The notes beneath the pieces are model-generated. The model saw only the letters and a program-made list of their open reading frames with translations, was not told where the DNA came from and ran no database searches. The position numbers and the translations under genes are program-made. Shown piece after piece: positions 7,605 to 15,580 of a stretch of 64,000 nucleotides of DNA. How positions within the stretch are numbered: the stretch's first letter is position 1; each line of letters starts with the position of its first letter. Location of the stretch: the NCBI GenBank assembly GCA_025699005.1, contig JAILWI010000001.1, positions 62,001-126,000 on the forward strand, in the 5' to 3' direction. Source of the stretch: Chloroflexota bacterium. GTDB lineage: Bacteria; Chloroflexota; Limnocylindria; QHBO01.

Positions 7605-8735
7605 ATGAACATCTCGGTGATGCAGGAGAACCTGGCGCGTGGTCTCGCCACGGTGAGTCGCGCCGTGAGCAGCCGCGCCACGCTGCCGGTGCTGGCCAAC
7701 GTGCTGCTCAAGACCGAGAACTCCGGCCTCAATCTCACCGCCACCAACCTGGAGATCGGCATCAACTGCTGGGTGCCGGGCAAGGTCGCGGAGGAAGGCG
7801 AGATCACCGTCCCCGCCAAGCTCCTCACCGACCTGGTGGCGTCACTGCCGAACCAGAAGATCGACCTCGTGCTGTCGCCGAAGGACCGCACCCTGAAGCT
7901 CACGTGCGGCAACAACCGATCGAGCATCAAGGGCATCGAGGCCGACGAGTTCCCGGTCGTGGCCGCGATCGGCGAGACCCCCGCCACGAGCGTCGATGCG
8001 CGCGTCCTGCGCGAGGCGCTGGGCGAGGTCGTCTTCGCGGCGGCCTCGGATGAGAGCCGGCCGATCCTGACCGGCGTGCTCACCAGGCTTACGGGCGACA
8101 AGATGACGCTGGCGGCGGCCGACAACTACCGGATCGCGGTGCGCACCCTGACTCTCGCGAGCCCCGTCGACCCGGAGATCGTGATCGTGGTGCCCGGACG
8201 ATCGTATGCCGAGCTCATGCGCATCCTGCCGGATGCCGAGATGCCGATCGAGATCACGGTGACGCCGAACAAGAGCCAGGTGCTGTTCCACGTCGAGGGC
8301 ATCGATCTCGTGAGCCGGCTCATCGAGGGCCAGTTCCCGAACTACGAGCCGGTCATTCCCGCCTCTCACAGCTCGCGCGCGGTCATCGACCGAGAGGCGT
8401 TCCTGGCGGGTACCCGGCGCGCCAGCATCTTCGCCCGCGACAGTGCGAACATCGTGAAGATCGAGATCGGTGGTGACGACGCCGATGGCGCCGGCGTGGC
8501 GATCACCGCGCACGCCGCCGACGTCGGGGACAACGCCGACACCGTCGATGCGGCCATCGAGGGCTCGCCGACGGCCATCGCCTTCAACGCGCGTTATCTC
8601 ATCGATGTGCTGAGCAACCTCGGCTCCGAGGAGGCTGCGCTCGAGCTCTCCGGGCCGCTCGCGCCGGGCGTCATCCGGGGCATCGGCAAGGACGACTACG
8701 TCCACGTGATCATGCCGGTCCGGACCGCGTCGTAG
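7605..8735 (+). CDS. dnaN: DNA polymerase III beta sliding clamp
   Basis: A 376-residue clamp subunit with three repeated domains. The N-terminal MNISVMQENLARGLATVSRAV and LPVLANVLLKTE are typical. The central part has SRPILTGVLTRL and AADNYRIAVRTL. The C-terminal part has FNARYLIDVLSNL and the closing VHVIMPVR that forms part of the partner-peptide pocket. It tethers the replicative polymerase to DNA. recF follows after only 8 bases. Confidence 0.97.
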   Translation: MNISVMQENLARGLATVSRAVSSRATLPVLANVLLKTENSGLNLTATNLEIGINCWVPGKVAEEGEITVPAKLLTDLVASLPNQKIDLVLSPKDRTLKLTCGNNRSSIKGIEADEFPVVAAIGETPATSVDARVLREALGEVVFAAASDESRPILTGVLTRLTGDKMTLAAADNYRIAVRTLTLASPVDPEIVIVVPGRSYAELMRILPDAEMPIEITVTPNKSQVLFHVEGIDLVSRLIEGQFPNYEPVIPASHSSRAVIDREAFLAGTRRASIFARDSANIVKIEIGGDDADGAGVAITAHAADVGDNADTVDAAIEGSPTAIAFNARYLIDVLSNLGSEEAALELSGPLAPGVIRGIGKDDYVHVIMPVRTAS

Positions 8736-8743
8736 GCCGCCCC

Positions 8744-9949
8744 ATGGCATTGCGCGCCGCGCCGCGCGTCGACACCGGCAAGCACCTGACCCGGCTGGCG
8801 CTCGAGAACTTCCGAAGCTACGCATCCGCCGAGCTGACGCCCGACCCGGGCCTGACCGTCGTCGCCGGCCCGAACGGGATCGGCAAGACGAACCTGCTCG
8901 AGGCGATCCACGCCACGATCGTCGGCCGCTCGCATCGGGCCGGGGTGGAGGCCGATCTCGTCCGTCACGGCACGCCGTTCGCCCGCGTGCGCCTGGATCT
9001 CGGTGGTGGCACCGGCGCCGGCGGGTCGTCGGTCGAGCTCGTCGTGCCGGGGCCGGAGCCGATGCCGGGGATCAGGAAGCGGCTGACGATCAACGGCGTG
9101 CCACGTCGCACGTCGGCGCTCACCGACGTCGCCCGCGTCGTCCTGTTCCGTCCCGAGGAGATGCTGCTCCTGGTCGGATCGCCGTCGGAGCGGCGCCGCT
9201 TCCTCGACGGAATCGTGGGGCAGCGCGACCGGCGCGCGGCGCGCGACCTCGTCGACGTGGCGCGGGTCGTGACGCAGCGCAACGCGCTCCTGCGCGCGAT
9301 CCGGGCCGAGGAGGCGCCGCTCGACGCGCTGGCGTTCTGGGACGAGCAGCTCGCCCAGCTCGGCGCGCGGGTCATGGTCGCCCGGCTCGAGGTCCTGCGC
9401 GAGCTGAACGAGCGGATCGTGCCGCTCCATGACGCTGTCGCCACCGACACCGAGCGCGGCTCCGACGTGTCGCTCACCTACCTCGACGGACTGAAGGAGG
9501 CCTGGGCCGATCGCGCCGATCCCGGCGAGCGCATGCCCGGGGAGGGAGAGCTGGCAGCGGCGTACCGTCGCCGGATCGCCGATGTGCGGCAGAAGGAGGC
9601 GTGGAACGGTGTGAGCCTGGTCGGGCCGCAGCGGGACGACCTTCGTGCCGGGCTCGATGCTCGAGATGTCGCGAGCCACGCCAGCCGAGGCCAGCAGCGG
9701 ACGATCATCCTCGCCATGAAGCTGGCGGAGACGGATCTGCTCGGCATCGATGGGCCGCGACCGGTCGTGCTGCTGGACGACGTCTTCAGCGAGCTCGACC
9801 CGGACCGGGCCGCCCGCCTCTCCGATCTCATCGCCGGGCGCGGACAGGTCATCGTCACCACCGCGGACCCCGGCACGCTCGAAGCGGCGCGCAGCCGCGA
9901 GGCCGCCATCTGGCGCATCGTCGACGGCAACCTGGAGCGAGAGGCATGA
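8744..9949 (+). CDS. recF: DNA replication and repair protein RecF
   Basis: A 401-residue SMC-like ATPase that loads RecA at single-strand gaps. LTRLALENFRSYASAEL starts the fold. Walker A is GPNGIGKTNLLEAI (about residues 43-56). The family segment RRRFLDGIVGQRD follows, the signature region is near SRGQQRTIILAMKLAE, and Walker B is PVVLLDDVFSELD. Some 18 residues precede the first conserved strand, so a later start is possible. The position after dnaN is the usual one. Its TGA overlaps the next start as ATGA. Confidence 0.96.
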   Translation: MALRAAPRVDTGKHLTRLALENFRSYASAELTPDPGLTVVAGPNGIGKTNLLEAIHATIVGRSHRAGVEADLVRHGTPFARVRLDLGGGTGAGGSSVELVVPGPEPMPGIRKRLTINGVPRRTSALTDVARVVLFRPEEMLLLVGSPSERRRFLDGIVGQRDRRAARDLVDVARVVTQRNALLRAIRAEEAPLDALAFWDEQLAQLGARVMVARLEVLRELNERIVPLHDAVATDTERGSDVSLTYLDGLKEAWADRADPGERMPGEGELAAAYRRRIADVRQKEAWNGVSLVGPQRDDLRAGLDARDVASHASRGQQRTIILAMKLAETDLLGIDGPRPVVLLDDVFSELDPDRAARLSDLIAGRGQVIVTTADPGTLEAARSREAAIWRIVDGNLEREA

Positions 9950-10296
9950 GCGGCCGCGAGGAGGCCGGCGCGGCCGTCCAGCGCGCTCTCACCGCATGTA
10001 TGGGCCCCGGCGCCGCCGAGCAGCTCGCCCTGGCCCAGGTTCGCCTGGCGTGGACCGAGGTGGTCGGCGAGGCGCGGCTCGAGCGGGGCCCGCTCCATAG
10101 CCGGGTGCGACGGGTGACGGGCGGCACGGCGCACGTCGAGGCATCGGACCCGATGCTGGCGCAGGAGCTGACGCTCCGGTCCGAGGCGTTGACCTGGGCG
10201 GTCAACGAGCGCATGCGCGGTCGCCCGGGGGCGACCATCGTGCTGCTCGGACTGGCCGTATCGGTGCATCGAGCGGAGGCCGAGCGCTCCCTATAA
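9946..10296 (+). CDS. DUF721 / DciA-like protein
   Basis: A 116-residue small protein directly after recF, with overlapping start and stop codons. Members of the DUF721 family, which includes the helicase-loading DciA proteins, often sit here. Visible features are the helical N-terminus, VRLAWTEVVGEARLERGP, then a strand-rich end, VRRVTGGTAHVEASDPMLAQEL and alternating charged/hydrophobic helices. It may help load DnaB helicase or act with RecF. Assignment rests on context and weak similarity. Confidence 0.7.
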   Translation: MSGREEAGAAVQRALTACMGPGAAEQLALAQVRLAWTEVVGEARLERGPLHSRVRRVTGGTAHVEASDPMLAQELTLRSEALTWAVNERMRGRPGATIVLLGLAVSVHRAEAERSL

Positions 10297-10297
10297 T
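10292..10297 (+). promoter_or_regulatory. consensus -10 element before the PP2C-like gene
   Basis: TATAAT at 10292-10297 overlaps the stop codon of the DUF721 gene. No good -35 lies 16-18 bases upstream. Transcription would start about 30 bases before the ATG at 10334, which would separate this gene from the dnaA-recF transcript. Confidence 0.5.
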
Positions 10298-10333
10298 CGG
10301 CGGCGAGCCACATCACCCGAGCATCCCGGCGCC

Positions 10334-12559
10334 ATGAGCAACCGCTTCGCAACCAGGATCGGACTGCCCTCCGCGGACGAGCGCCCGGCGGATGCGTTCG
10401 ACATCGTCACGTTCCACGAACCCGCGGTGGGTGCCCTGGCGCGGACGAAGGGAAGCCTCTTCCTCCTGGCGCAGCTAACCGGCGGCGGCGGATCGCTGGC
10501 GAAGGCCGCGCGCGAGGCGCTCGACGGCATTCAGCGCGACTACTACTACGACCTCTCCGCCGGGGTGACGATCTCGCTGTCCCGCGCCCTGTCCGCCGCC
10601 AATCGTCGCCTCTACCACGCACGGAAGCGGCTCGGCATTCCGCGGCGCAGCGGGGTCAGCGTCGTGGCGGTCGTCATCCGCGGCCACGAGGCGCATGCCG
10701 CCAAGCTCGGCCCGGCCAGCGCGGTCGTGGTGCGCGAGGGGAGGATGTACGAGGTGCCGCCACCGGCCCCGGCGGCCGAGGAGGATCCGCGCGTCCGGCA
10801 TCGGCGCATCGCGGCCGGCCTCGGCGAGGCGCTCGAGGTGCAGCCGTACACCTGGCAGGGGGCGCTGGCCGCGGGCGACCGCGTGGCGCTCCTCAGCCGT
10901 CATTTCGCGCACGTGGTGGGGGTCGACGAGCTGAAGGGCGCGATCGGCTCGATGCGGCCGGCCCAGGCGGTCGAGCACCTCCAGCAGGTGTTCAGCATCC
11001 GCGGAGGGGCCGGCTCGGATGGCCTGGTCGTGGTCGAGGTCACCGAGCTTCCTTCCACGGAGACGACGCATCACCTCGAGCCGGTGAAGCCGGCGGAGCC
11101 GTTCGCCGGTCTGCCCGACCAGAGCCCGGTCCCGCTGGCCGACGCGATCGGACGGGGGCTGCACCGCGCCGGCGACGCGGCCGAGAGCACGAAGTCGGCG
11201 CTCGGGCACGGCGTCCTGACGCTGTTCAGCTGGATCCTCGCCTTCGTTCCGCGCCGGCGGGCCGAGTACCCGCGCACGATCCCGCGGACGGCGGAGCGCG
11301 AGCAGGGTCGCCGCCGACGTCTCGGGCTGGTCGGCATGGTGGGCGTTGCCGGGATCCTGGCCGTCGGCTCGACCGTGGCCGCCGTGCCGGCCGTGAGACC
11401 GACCGACGCGATCCCGCGCGCGACCGTGGCCCGCGAGTCCATCGCCGAGGCCGTGAGGCTGCTCGACGCGGTCGAGGAGCGCATCGAGGGAGCCGATCTC
11501 GTCGACCGCGATCCCGAACGCGCTGTCGAGCTGCTGGCGGACGCCCACGCGGCGATCGGGCGAGCCGCGGACGCTGGGGTCGCCGAGGGCGAGCTCGCCG
11601 TGCTCGGCGGACGCATCGATCGGCGACTCGATGCCCTGTACGGGGTGACCCGGGTCGGCACCGCCCCATCCCTCATCGATCTCGCGGGGACGTTCGAGGA
11701 CGTCGACCCGACCGACATGGTCGCGGCCAGCGACGGGTCGCTCTGGATCCTGGACGCCGGCCGCGGACGCGTGATCCGTGCCGACCCGGCCGACGGCAGC
11801 GCGGCGGTCATCCTCCGCGCCGGGCAGGCACTGGAGTCAGGCGAGATCCCCGGCGACCCGTGGCTCATCGCCACCGCGGCGACCGATGTCGTCGTGGTCG
11901 ACCGGCAGCGCACCGCCTGGCGGATCGACCTCGTGGAGCGGATCCCGCGTCCGATGCCGCTGGCGGGCATCGAGGACGTGGGCTCCTCCACAGTGCTCCT
12001 CGGAGCGCTTCAGCATCGTCCCCCGCTCGAGATCTTCAACCTCTACCTCGTCGATGGCGAGAGCGGCGAGATCCTGCGCTGGTCGCCGCCCGCCGTGATC
12101 CCGGTGACCTATCCGGAGCCCGCGGGCCCGTTCCTGACCGATGTGCCGGACCTCGACCCCCGGCAGGCGCGCGACCTGCGGGTCGACGTCAACGCCTGGT
12201 TGCTCCATCGCGACACCGTCACGCGCATCGACTTCGGCTCGCCGCGCGACCAGGCGGACTACTCGCTCGACCCGCCACCCGATGCCGAGGTCCGGCCGGA
12301 GCTCGACTACCGGCTTCTGGACGGCGCCACGGTCGGCGACCGCGACTTCCTCTACGTCCTCGACGCGGCGAACGACCGGCTCATCGCGTTCCAGCGCGCG
12401 GACGGGGCGTTCGTCCGCCAGTGGATGGCGGCAACGGACGGGGAGACGGCGGACATGCTCGCCGACGTCCGCGGCCTCTCGGTGACCTCGGTGGCCGACG
12501 GGCCGCCCGTCGCCTTCCTCCTCACCGCGGAGGGTGTCGTCCGGCTCGTGCTCGAGTGA
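10334..12559 (+). CDS. PP2C-like domain, membrane anchor and beta-propeller-like ectodomain
   Basis: A 741-residue protein with three parts. Residues about 1-245 resemble the PPM/PP2C phosphatase fold by strand-helix pattern (ALSAANRRLYHARK, SGVSVVAVVIRGHEAHAAKLG, LAAGDRVALLSRHF). The aspartates of the usual DGxGG and the GDxLLLCSDG-type motifs are not visible, so it may be a pseudophosphatase. A single membrane segment lies at about 330-352 after RRRR. Residues about 353-430 are helical, and about 435-741 show repeated DGSLWILDAGRGRVIRAD-like propeller motifs, predicted outside the cell. This suggests linkage of an extracytoplasmic sensor to a cytosolic regulatory domain. Function is unknown. 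Confidence 0.7.
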   Translation: MSNRFATRIGLPSADERPADAFDIVTFHEPAVGALARTKGSLFLLAQLTGGGGSLAKAAREALDGIQRDYYYDLSAGVTISLSRALSAANRRLYHARKRLGIPRRSGVSVVAVVIRGHEAHAAKLGPASAVVVREGRMYEVPPPAPAAEEDPRVRHRRIAAGLGEALEVQPYTWQGALAAGDRVALLSRHFAHVVGVDELKGAIGSMRPAQAVEHLQQVFSIRGGAGSDGLVVVEVTELPSTETTHHLEPVKPAEPFAGLPDQSPVPLADAIGRGLHRAGDAAESTKSALGHGVLTLFSWILAFVPRRRAEYPRTIPRTAEREQGRRRRLGLVGMVGVAGILAVGSTVAAVPAVRPTDAIPRATVARESIAEAVRLLDAVEERIEGADLVDRDPERAVELLADAHAAIGRAADAGVAEGELAVLGGRIDRRLDALYGVTRVGTAPSLIDLAGTFEDVDPTDMVAASDGSLWILDAGRGRVIRADPADGSAAVILRAGQALESGEIPGDPWLIATAATDVVVVDRQRTAWRIDLVERIPRPMPLAGIEDVGSSTVLLGALQHRPPLEIFNLYLVDGESGEILRWSPPAVIPVTYPEPAGPFLTDVPDLDPRQARDLRVDVNAWLLHRDTVTRIDFGSPRDQADYSLDPPPDAEVRPELDYRLLDGATVGDRDFLYVLDAANDRLIAFQRADGAFVRQWMAATDGETADMLADVRGLSVTSVADGPPVAFLLTAEGVVRLVLE

Positions 12560-12566
12560 CCGGCGC

Positions 12567-12572
12567 TAGAAT
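12567..12572 (+). promoter_or_regulatory. -10 element suggesting a leaderless transcript
   Basis: TAGAAT ends only 6 bases before the ATG at 12579. A transcript starting 6-7 bases downstream would begin at or next to the start codon, giving a leaderless mRNA. No Shine-Dalgarno sequence precedes this ATG. The -35 region is weak. Confidence 0.45.
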
Positions 12573-12578
12573 CGACCC

Positions 12579-13127
12579 ATGGCGGATCAGCCATTCGGCC
12601 GGGTGCGGCTCATCGAAATGGTCGTCGAGAGCGTGCGGGTGCACATGCTCTCGAGCCAGCACGTGGTGATCCTCAAGCAGTCCGAGCGCGATCGCTATCT
12701 GCCGATCTGGATCGGCCCGTCCGAGGCGAACGCGATCGCCATGCGCCTCCAGGGGCTGTCTGCCGAACGGCCGCTCACCCACGACCTCATGGTCAGCGTG
12801 CTCGGCTCACTCGGCGCCAGCATCAGCCGAGTCGTCGTCACGCACGTCACCGACGGGACGTTCCACGCTCGCCTGTACCTCGAGAATCCGAGTGGAGACG
12901 AGAGCGAGGTCGACTCCCGCACCTCCGACGCGATCGCCGTGGCCGTGCGCACCGGGTCGCCGATCTACGTCGACGAGCGCGTGCTCGACGAGGCCGGCGT
13001 GGAGCCGGATCCGAGCGACGAGGACGGCGAGGACGAGGAGCGCCTGGCGGTCTTCCGGGACTTCGTCAACTCGCTCGACGTCGACATCGAGTCCGGCGAG
13101 AAGGGCCCGCCGAACGAGGAGAGCTGA
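12579..13127 (+). CDS. bifunctional nuclease (DUF151) domain protein
   Basis: A 182-residue protein. Residues about 5-135 match the BFN/DUF151 domain: VESVRVHMLSSQHVVILKQ, YLPIWIGPSEANAIAM, RPLTHDLMVSVLGSLGA, and SRTSDAIAVAVRTGSPIYV. The family is linked to nuclease activity in plants and is widespread in bacteria with poorly defined roles. The C-terminal 45 residues are very acidic and end in a helix (RLAVFRDFVNSLDVDI) that resembles the UvrB/UvrC-type interaction region sometimes found in this family. Probably leaderless (see the -10 element at 12567). Confidence 0.85.
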   Translation: MADQPFGRVRLIEMVVESVRVHMLSSQHVVILKQSERDRYLPIWIGPSEANAIAMRLQGLSAERPLTHDLMVSVLGSLGASISRVVVTHVTDGTFHARLYLENPSGDESEVDSRTSDAIAVAVRTGSPIYVDERVLDEAGVEPDPSDEDGEDEERLAVFRDFVNSLDVDIESGEKGPPNEES

Positions 13128-13136
13128 GCGCCTTCC

Positions 13137-13889
13137 TCAGCGCCGCGGCGTGCCCAGCACCTCGCGCCGGTTCGTGATCATCGCCAGCCTGAGCTTGCCG
13201 ATGTCGCGGAACGTGCGGAGGATCTTGCGGAAGCTGGCCCCGGTGTTCGTGCCCGCCGCTCGGGGGTAGTGGTTCACGCCCACCTGCGCGAGGCGCTCGC
13301 CGCGGGCCTTGAGCTTGATGAGCAGCTCGGCGGACAGGAACGGCGAATCGGTCGTCAGTGGCAGTCCGTCGAACACCTCGCGCCGGAAGACCTTCATGGC
13401 GCAGTCGATGTCCCGGACCCGGAGTCCGAACAGCACCGATACGATGGCGTTGTAGCTCTTGGCGATGAAGATCCGGTGCGGGGGATCGCGTCGCTTGATG
13501 CGGTACCCGATCACGCCGTCGACGGGGGACTTGCCGGCATCGTCGAGGCGGTCCAGGAGGCGCGAGAACTCGCGCAGGTCGAACTGGAGATCGCCGTCGC
13601 TGAAGCCGATGAGCTCGCCGCGCGCATTCTCGAACCCGGCACGCAGCGCACCGCCGTAACCGCGATTGGCCTGGTGGTGGACACGAACGCGCGGGTCGGC
13701 GGCGGCCAGCGCATCGGCGAGCTCGGGCGTGCGGTCGGTCGACCCGTCGTCGACGACGAGCACCTCGATCGAGCCGTCGACGAGCGAGCCGATCTCATCC
13801 AGTGCGCGACGAACGGTCTCCTCGACGTTCTCCTCCTCGTTGTAGGCGGGGAAGAAGAACGTCAGGCGCGGTCGGTTGGAATCGGTCAT
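13137..13889 (-). CDS. GT2 glycosyltransferase, polyprenyl-phosphate mannose synthase-like
   Basis: A 250-residue GT-A fold enzyme starting at ATG 13889 (overlapping the upstream stop as ATGA). Motifs: FFPAYNEEENVEETV (nucleotide-binding strand), VLVVDDGSTDRTPELAD, NRGYGGALRAGFENARGE, and GFSDGDLQFDLREFSR with the metal-binding DxD-like DGD. IDCAMKVFRREVF matches dolichyl/polyprenyl-phosphate mannose or glucose synthases, which make lipid-linked sugar donors on the cytoplasmic face. Co-location with membrane mannosyltransferases supports a donor-supply role. No C-terminal transmembrane anchor is apparent. Confidence 0.87.
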   Translation of the reverse strand: MTDSNRPRLTFFFPAYNEEENVEETVRRALDEIGSLVDGSIEVLVVDDGSTDRTPELADALAAADPRVRVHHQANRGYGGALRAGFENARGELIGFSDGDLQFDLREFSRLLDRLDDAGKSPVDGVIGYRIKRRDPPHRIFIAKSYNAIVSVLFGLRVRDIDCAMKVFRREVFDGLPLTTDSPFLSAELLIKLKARGERLAQVGVNHYPRAAGTNTGASFRKILRTFRDIGKLRLAMITNRREVLGTPRR

Positions 13890-15544
13890 GTGGCCGGCCC
13901 CTCGACGAGCAGCAGGCGGGTGAACCCGGGAAGGGTCGGAACGGTGGTCAGCTCCCAGCGCTGGGTGACGTTGCGGCGTTCCCAGTCGGGGAGGATCACG
14001 TACACGGGCCGTTCCCCGAAGTGGGTGCGAATCGCATTGTTCATCGTACGGTACCCGTCGTCGAGGATGTTGCGCTCGTCGATGATCGTGAGGTCGGGCC
14101 GCTCGCCGAGAACCCAGCGGTGGTGCCACAGTGGCGTGCTGTAGCTCCACCAGCTGACGACCACGGCGTTCGGGGGGAGCAGCTCGTGCACCGATGCCAC
14201 CCAGGCATCGGCGTCACGATTGCCGCTCTGGTCATGGGCCTCGTAGCCGGTCACCAGCGACGCGGCCGGCAGGAGCGCGCCCAGCCCGAGGACGGCCGCC
14301 CCGGCCAGCGCGGCCAGCCGCCGCCGGGACCCGATCGAGACCGCCATGCGCCGGGATACCTCCGCCACGGCACCTGCGGCCGAGGCGCCGATGGCCGCGA
14401 GCGCGATGCCGATGAGCGGCGCGACGACCGCGATCGTCGGCATGTAGTAGCGGTCGATGTCGCCATCACGAAAGTTCATCGAGTACACGATGTTTCCGAG
14501 CACGAACAGCGAGAGGACGGCGAACGTGCCCAGGGATCGAGCGGCAAGGATCGCGGCGCCGACCGCGGCGAGCAGCCACCCCGGGGCCACGAGCTGCGCC
14601 GACAGGACCCGTTCGGCGTCGGCCCACTTCGCCCCAAGGTCCGCCAGCGGCTCGCGGAAGTCCTTGAACAGGCCGCTGAACTGCTCGGCCAGGACGACGT
14701 ACCGGAAACGCTCCCACGTGTCGGGCCGGCCGTAGAAGAGCGGCGGCTCCGGGTCGACGTTCGCGCGCACGAACAGGTACGCGAACGAGCCAACCCCGAG
14801 CGCGAGGACGAAGGCGCAGAGCACGATGAGCCGCCACCGACGCAGGAAGCGACGGTCCACGACAAAGACCCAGGCCGCGATCCCGAACGCGAACAGGCCG
14901 ATGATGGGGTGGACGCCCAGCCCGAGGCCGAACGTGGCGGCCGCGGCCACGAGCCAGCGCCCGGCGCGTGGCGAGCCGCTCCGCTCCGCCCGGCCCCAGG
15001 TCAGGACGAGCCAGACGAGGATCGTGACCGAGAGGATGCTGATCGCATGGACGTCGGCGCGGGCGGCGTTCTCCCACGGTTCGGACGCGAACGCGAAGGC
15101 GGCGCCGGCGACGCCGGCCGCCGTGGCCCGCAGCGCGCGGTCCCGCTCGCGGACGAGGAGGCCGGTGCTGAGCGCCACGAACCCCGAGGCGAGGGCGACC
15201 GACACGCTCGACAGCAGGTTCATCCGCCACGCGACCTCCCCGATGGGCAGCTGGCTCCACGCCCATCCGAACATGGCGTACACGGGGAACCCGGTGGGGT
15301 GGAAGATCGAGAGCGTGGGCGGGACGGTCTGGGCCTCGCCGGTGTCCCAGAATCCGGTGGACGGGAGCATCGTGCGCAGGTAGATGCCGAAGGCGAGCAC
15401 CACGACGAGCGCCGCGGCGAACGCGACGAGGTTGTCCGTGTACGGAATCCATTGACGTCCGACCGGACCGGGACCGGATGCAACCGCGGCCGCGCGGGGG
15501 CCGTCGGGGGCTCGATGTATACTCACCGCCACCTTGGCGCGCAT
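13886..15544 (-). CDS. DUF2723 multi-pass membrane protein (TMEM260/O-mannosyltransferase-like)
   Basis: About 552 residues with some ten or more membrane segments. The family signature follows the first membrane helix: STGFWDTGEAQTVPPTLS, then HPTGFPVYAMFGWAWSQLP and WRMNLLSSVSVALASG. This group is related to the protein O-mannosyltransferase TMEM260 and to bacterial GT-C enzymes that use lipid-linked sugars outside the membrane. The last 110 residues form a soluble domain (DAWVASVHELLPPNAVVVSW). The start is uncertain: ATG 15544, ATG 15562 or a later GTG. The promoter of the divergent gene lies inside its apparent 5' end. Confidence 0.82.
   Translation of the reverse strand: MRAKVAVSIHRAPDGPRAAAVASGPGPVGRQWIPYTDNLVAFAAALVVVLAFGIYLRTMLPSTGFWDTGEAQTVPPTLSIFHPTGFPVYAMFGWAWSQLPIGEVAWRMNLLSSVSVALASGFVALSTGLLVRERDRALRATAAGVAGAAFAFASEPWENAARADVHAISILSVTILVWLVLTWGRAERSGSPRAGRWLVAAAATFGLGLGVHPIIGLFAFGIAAWVFVVDRRFLRRWRLIVLCAFVLALGVGSFAYLFVRANVDPEPPLFYGRPDTWERFRYVVLAEQFSGLFKDFREPLADLGAKWADAERVLSAQLVAPGWLLAAVGAAILAARSLGTFAVLSLFVLGNIVYSMNFRDGDIDRYYMPTIAVVAPLIGIALAAIGASAAGAVAEVSRRMAVSIGSRRRLAALAGAAVLGLGALLPAASLVTGYEAHDQSGNRDADAWVASVHELLPPNAVVVSWWSYSTPLWHHRWVLGERPDLTIIDERNILDDGYRTMNNAIRTHFGERPVYVILPDWERRNVTQRWELTTVPTLPGFTRLLLVEGPAT
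15518..15523 (+). promoter_or_regulatory. -10 element for the GT-C fusion gene
   Basis: TATACT at 15518-15523 in an otherwise GC-rich stretch would give a transcript start near 15530, about 50 bases before ATG 15581. No clear -35 is seen. A GGGAG sequence precedes the ATG at slightly long spacing. Confidence 0.45.
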
Positions 15545-15580
15545 GACGACACGGCGTCCCATCCGGGAGCGCCGCACCTG

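Noticed and set aside
13802-15580. Open frame extending the GT-C fusion protein upstream to 13802
   Set aside because: It runs antisense through the GT2 and DUF2723 genes, is Arg/Asp/Pro-rich like a shadow frame, and the membrane protein has a good start at 15581 with a -10 element just upstream.
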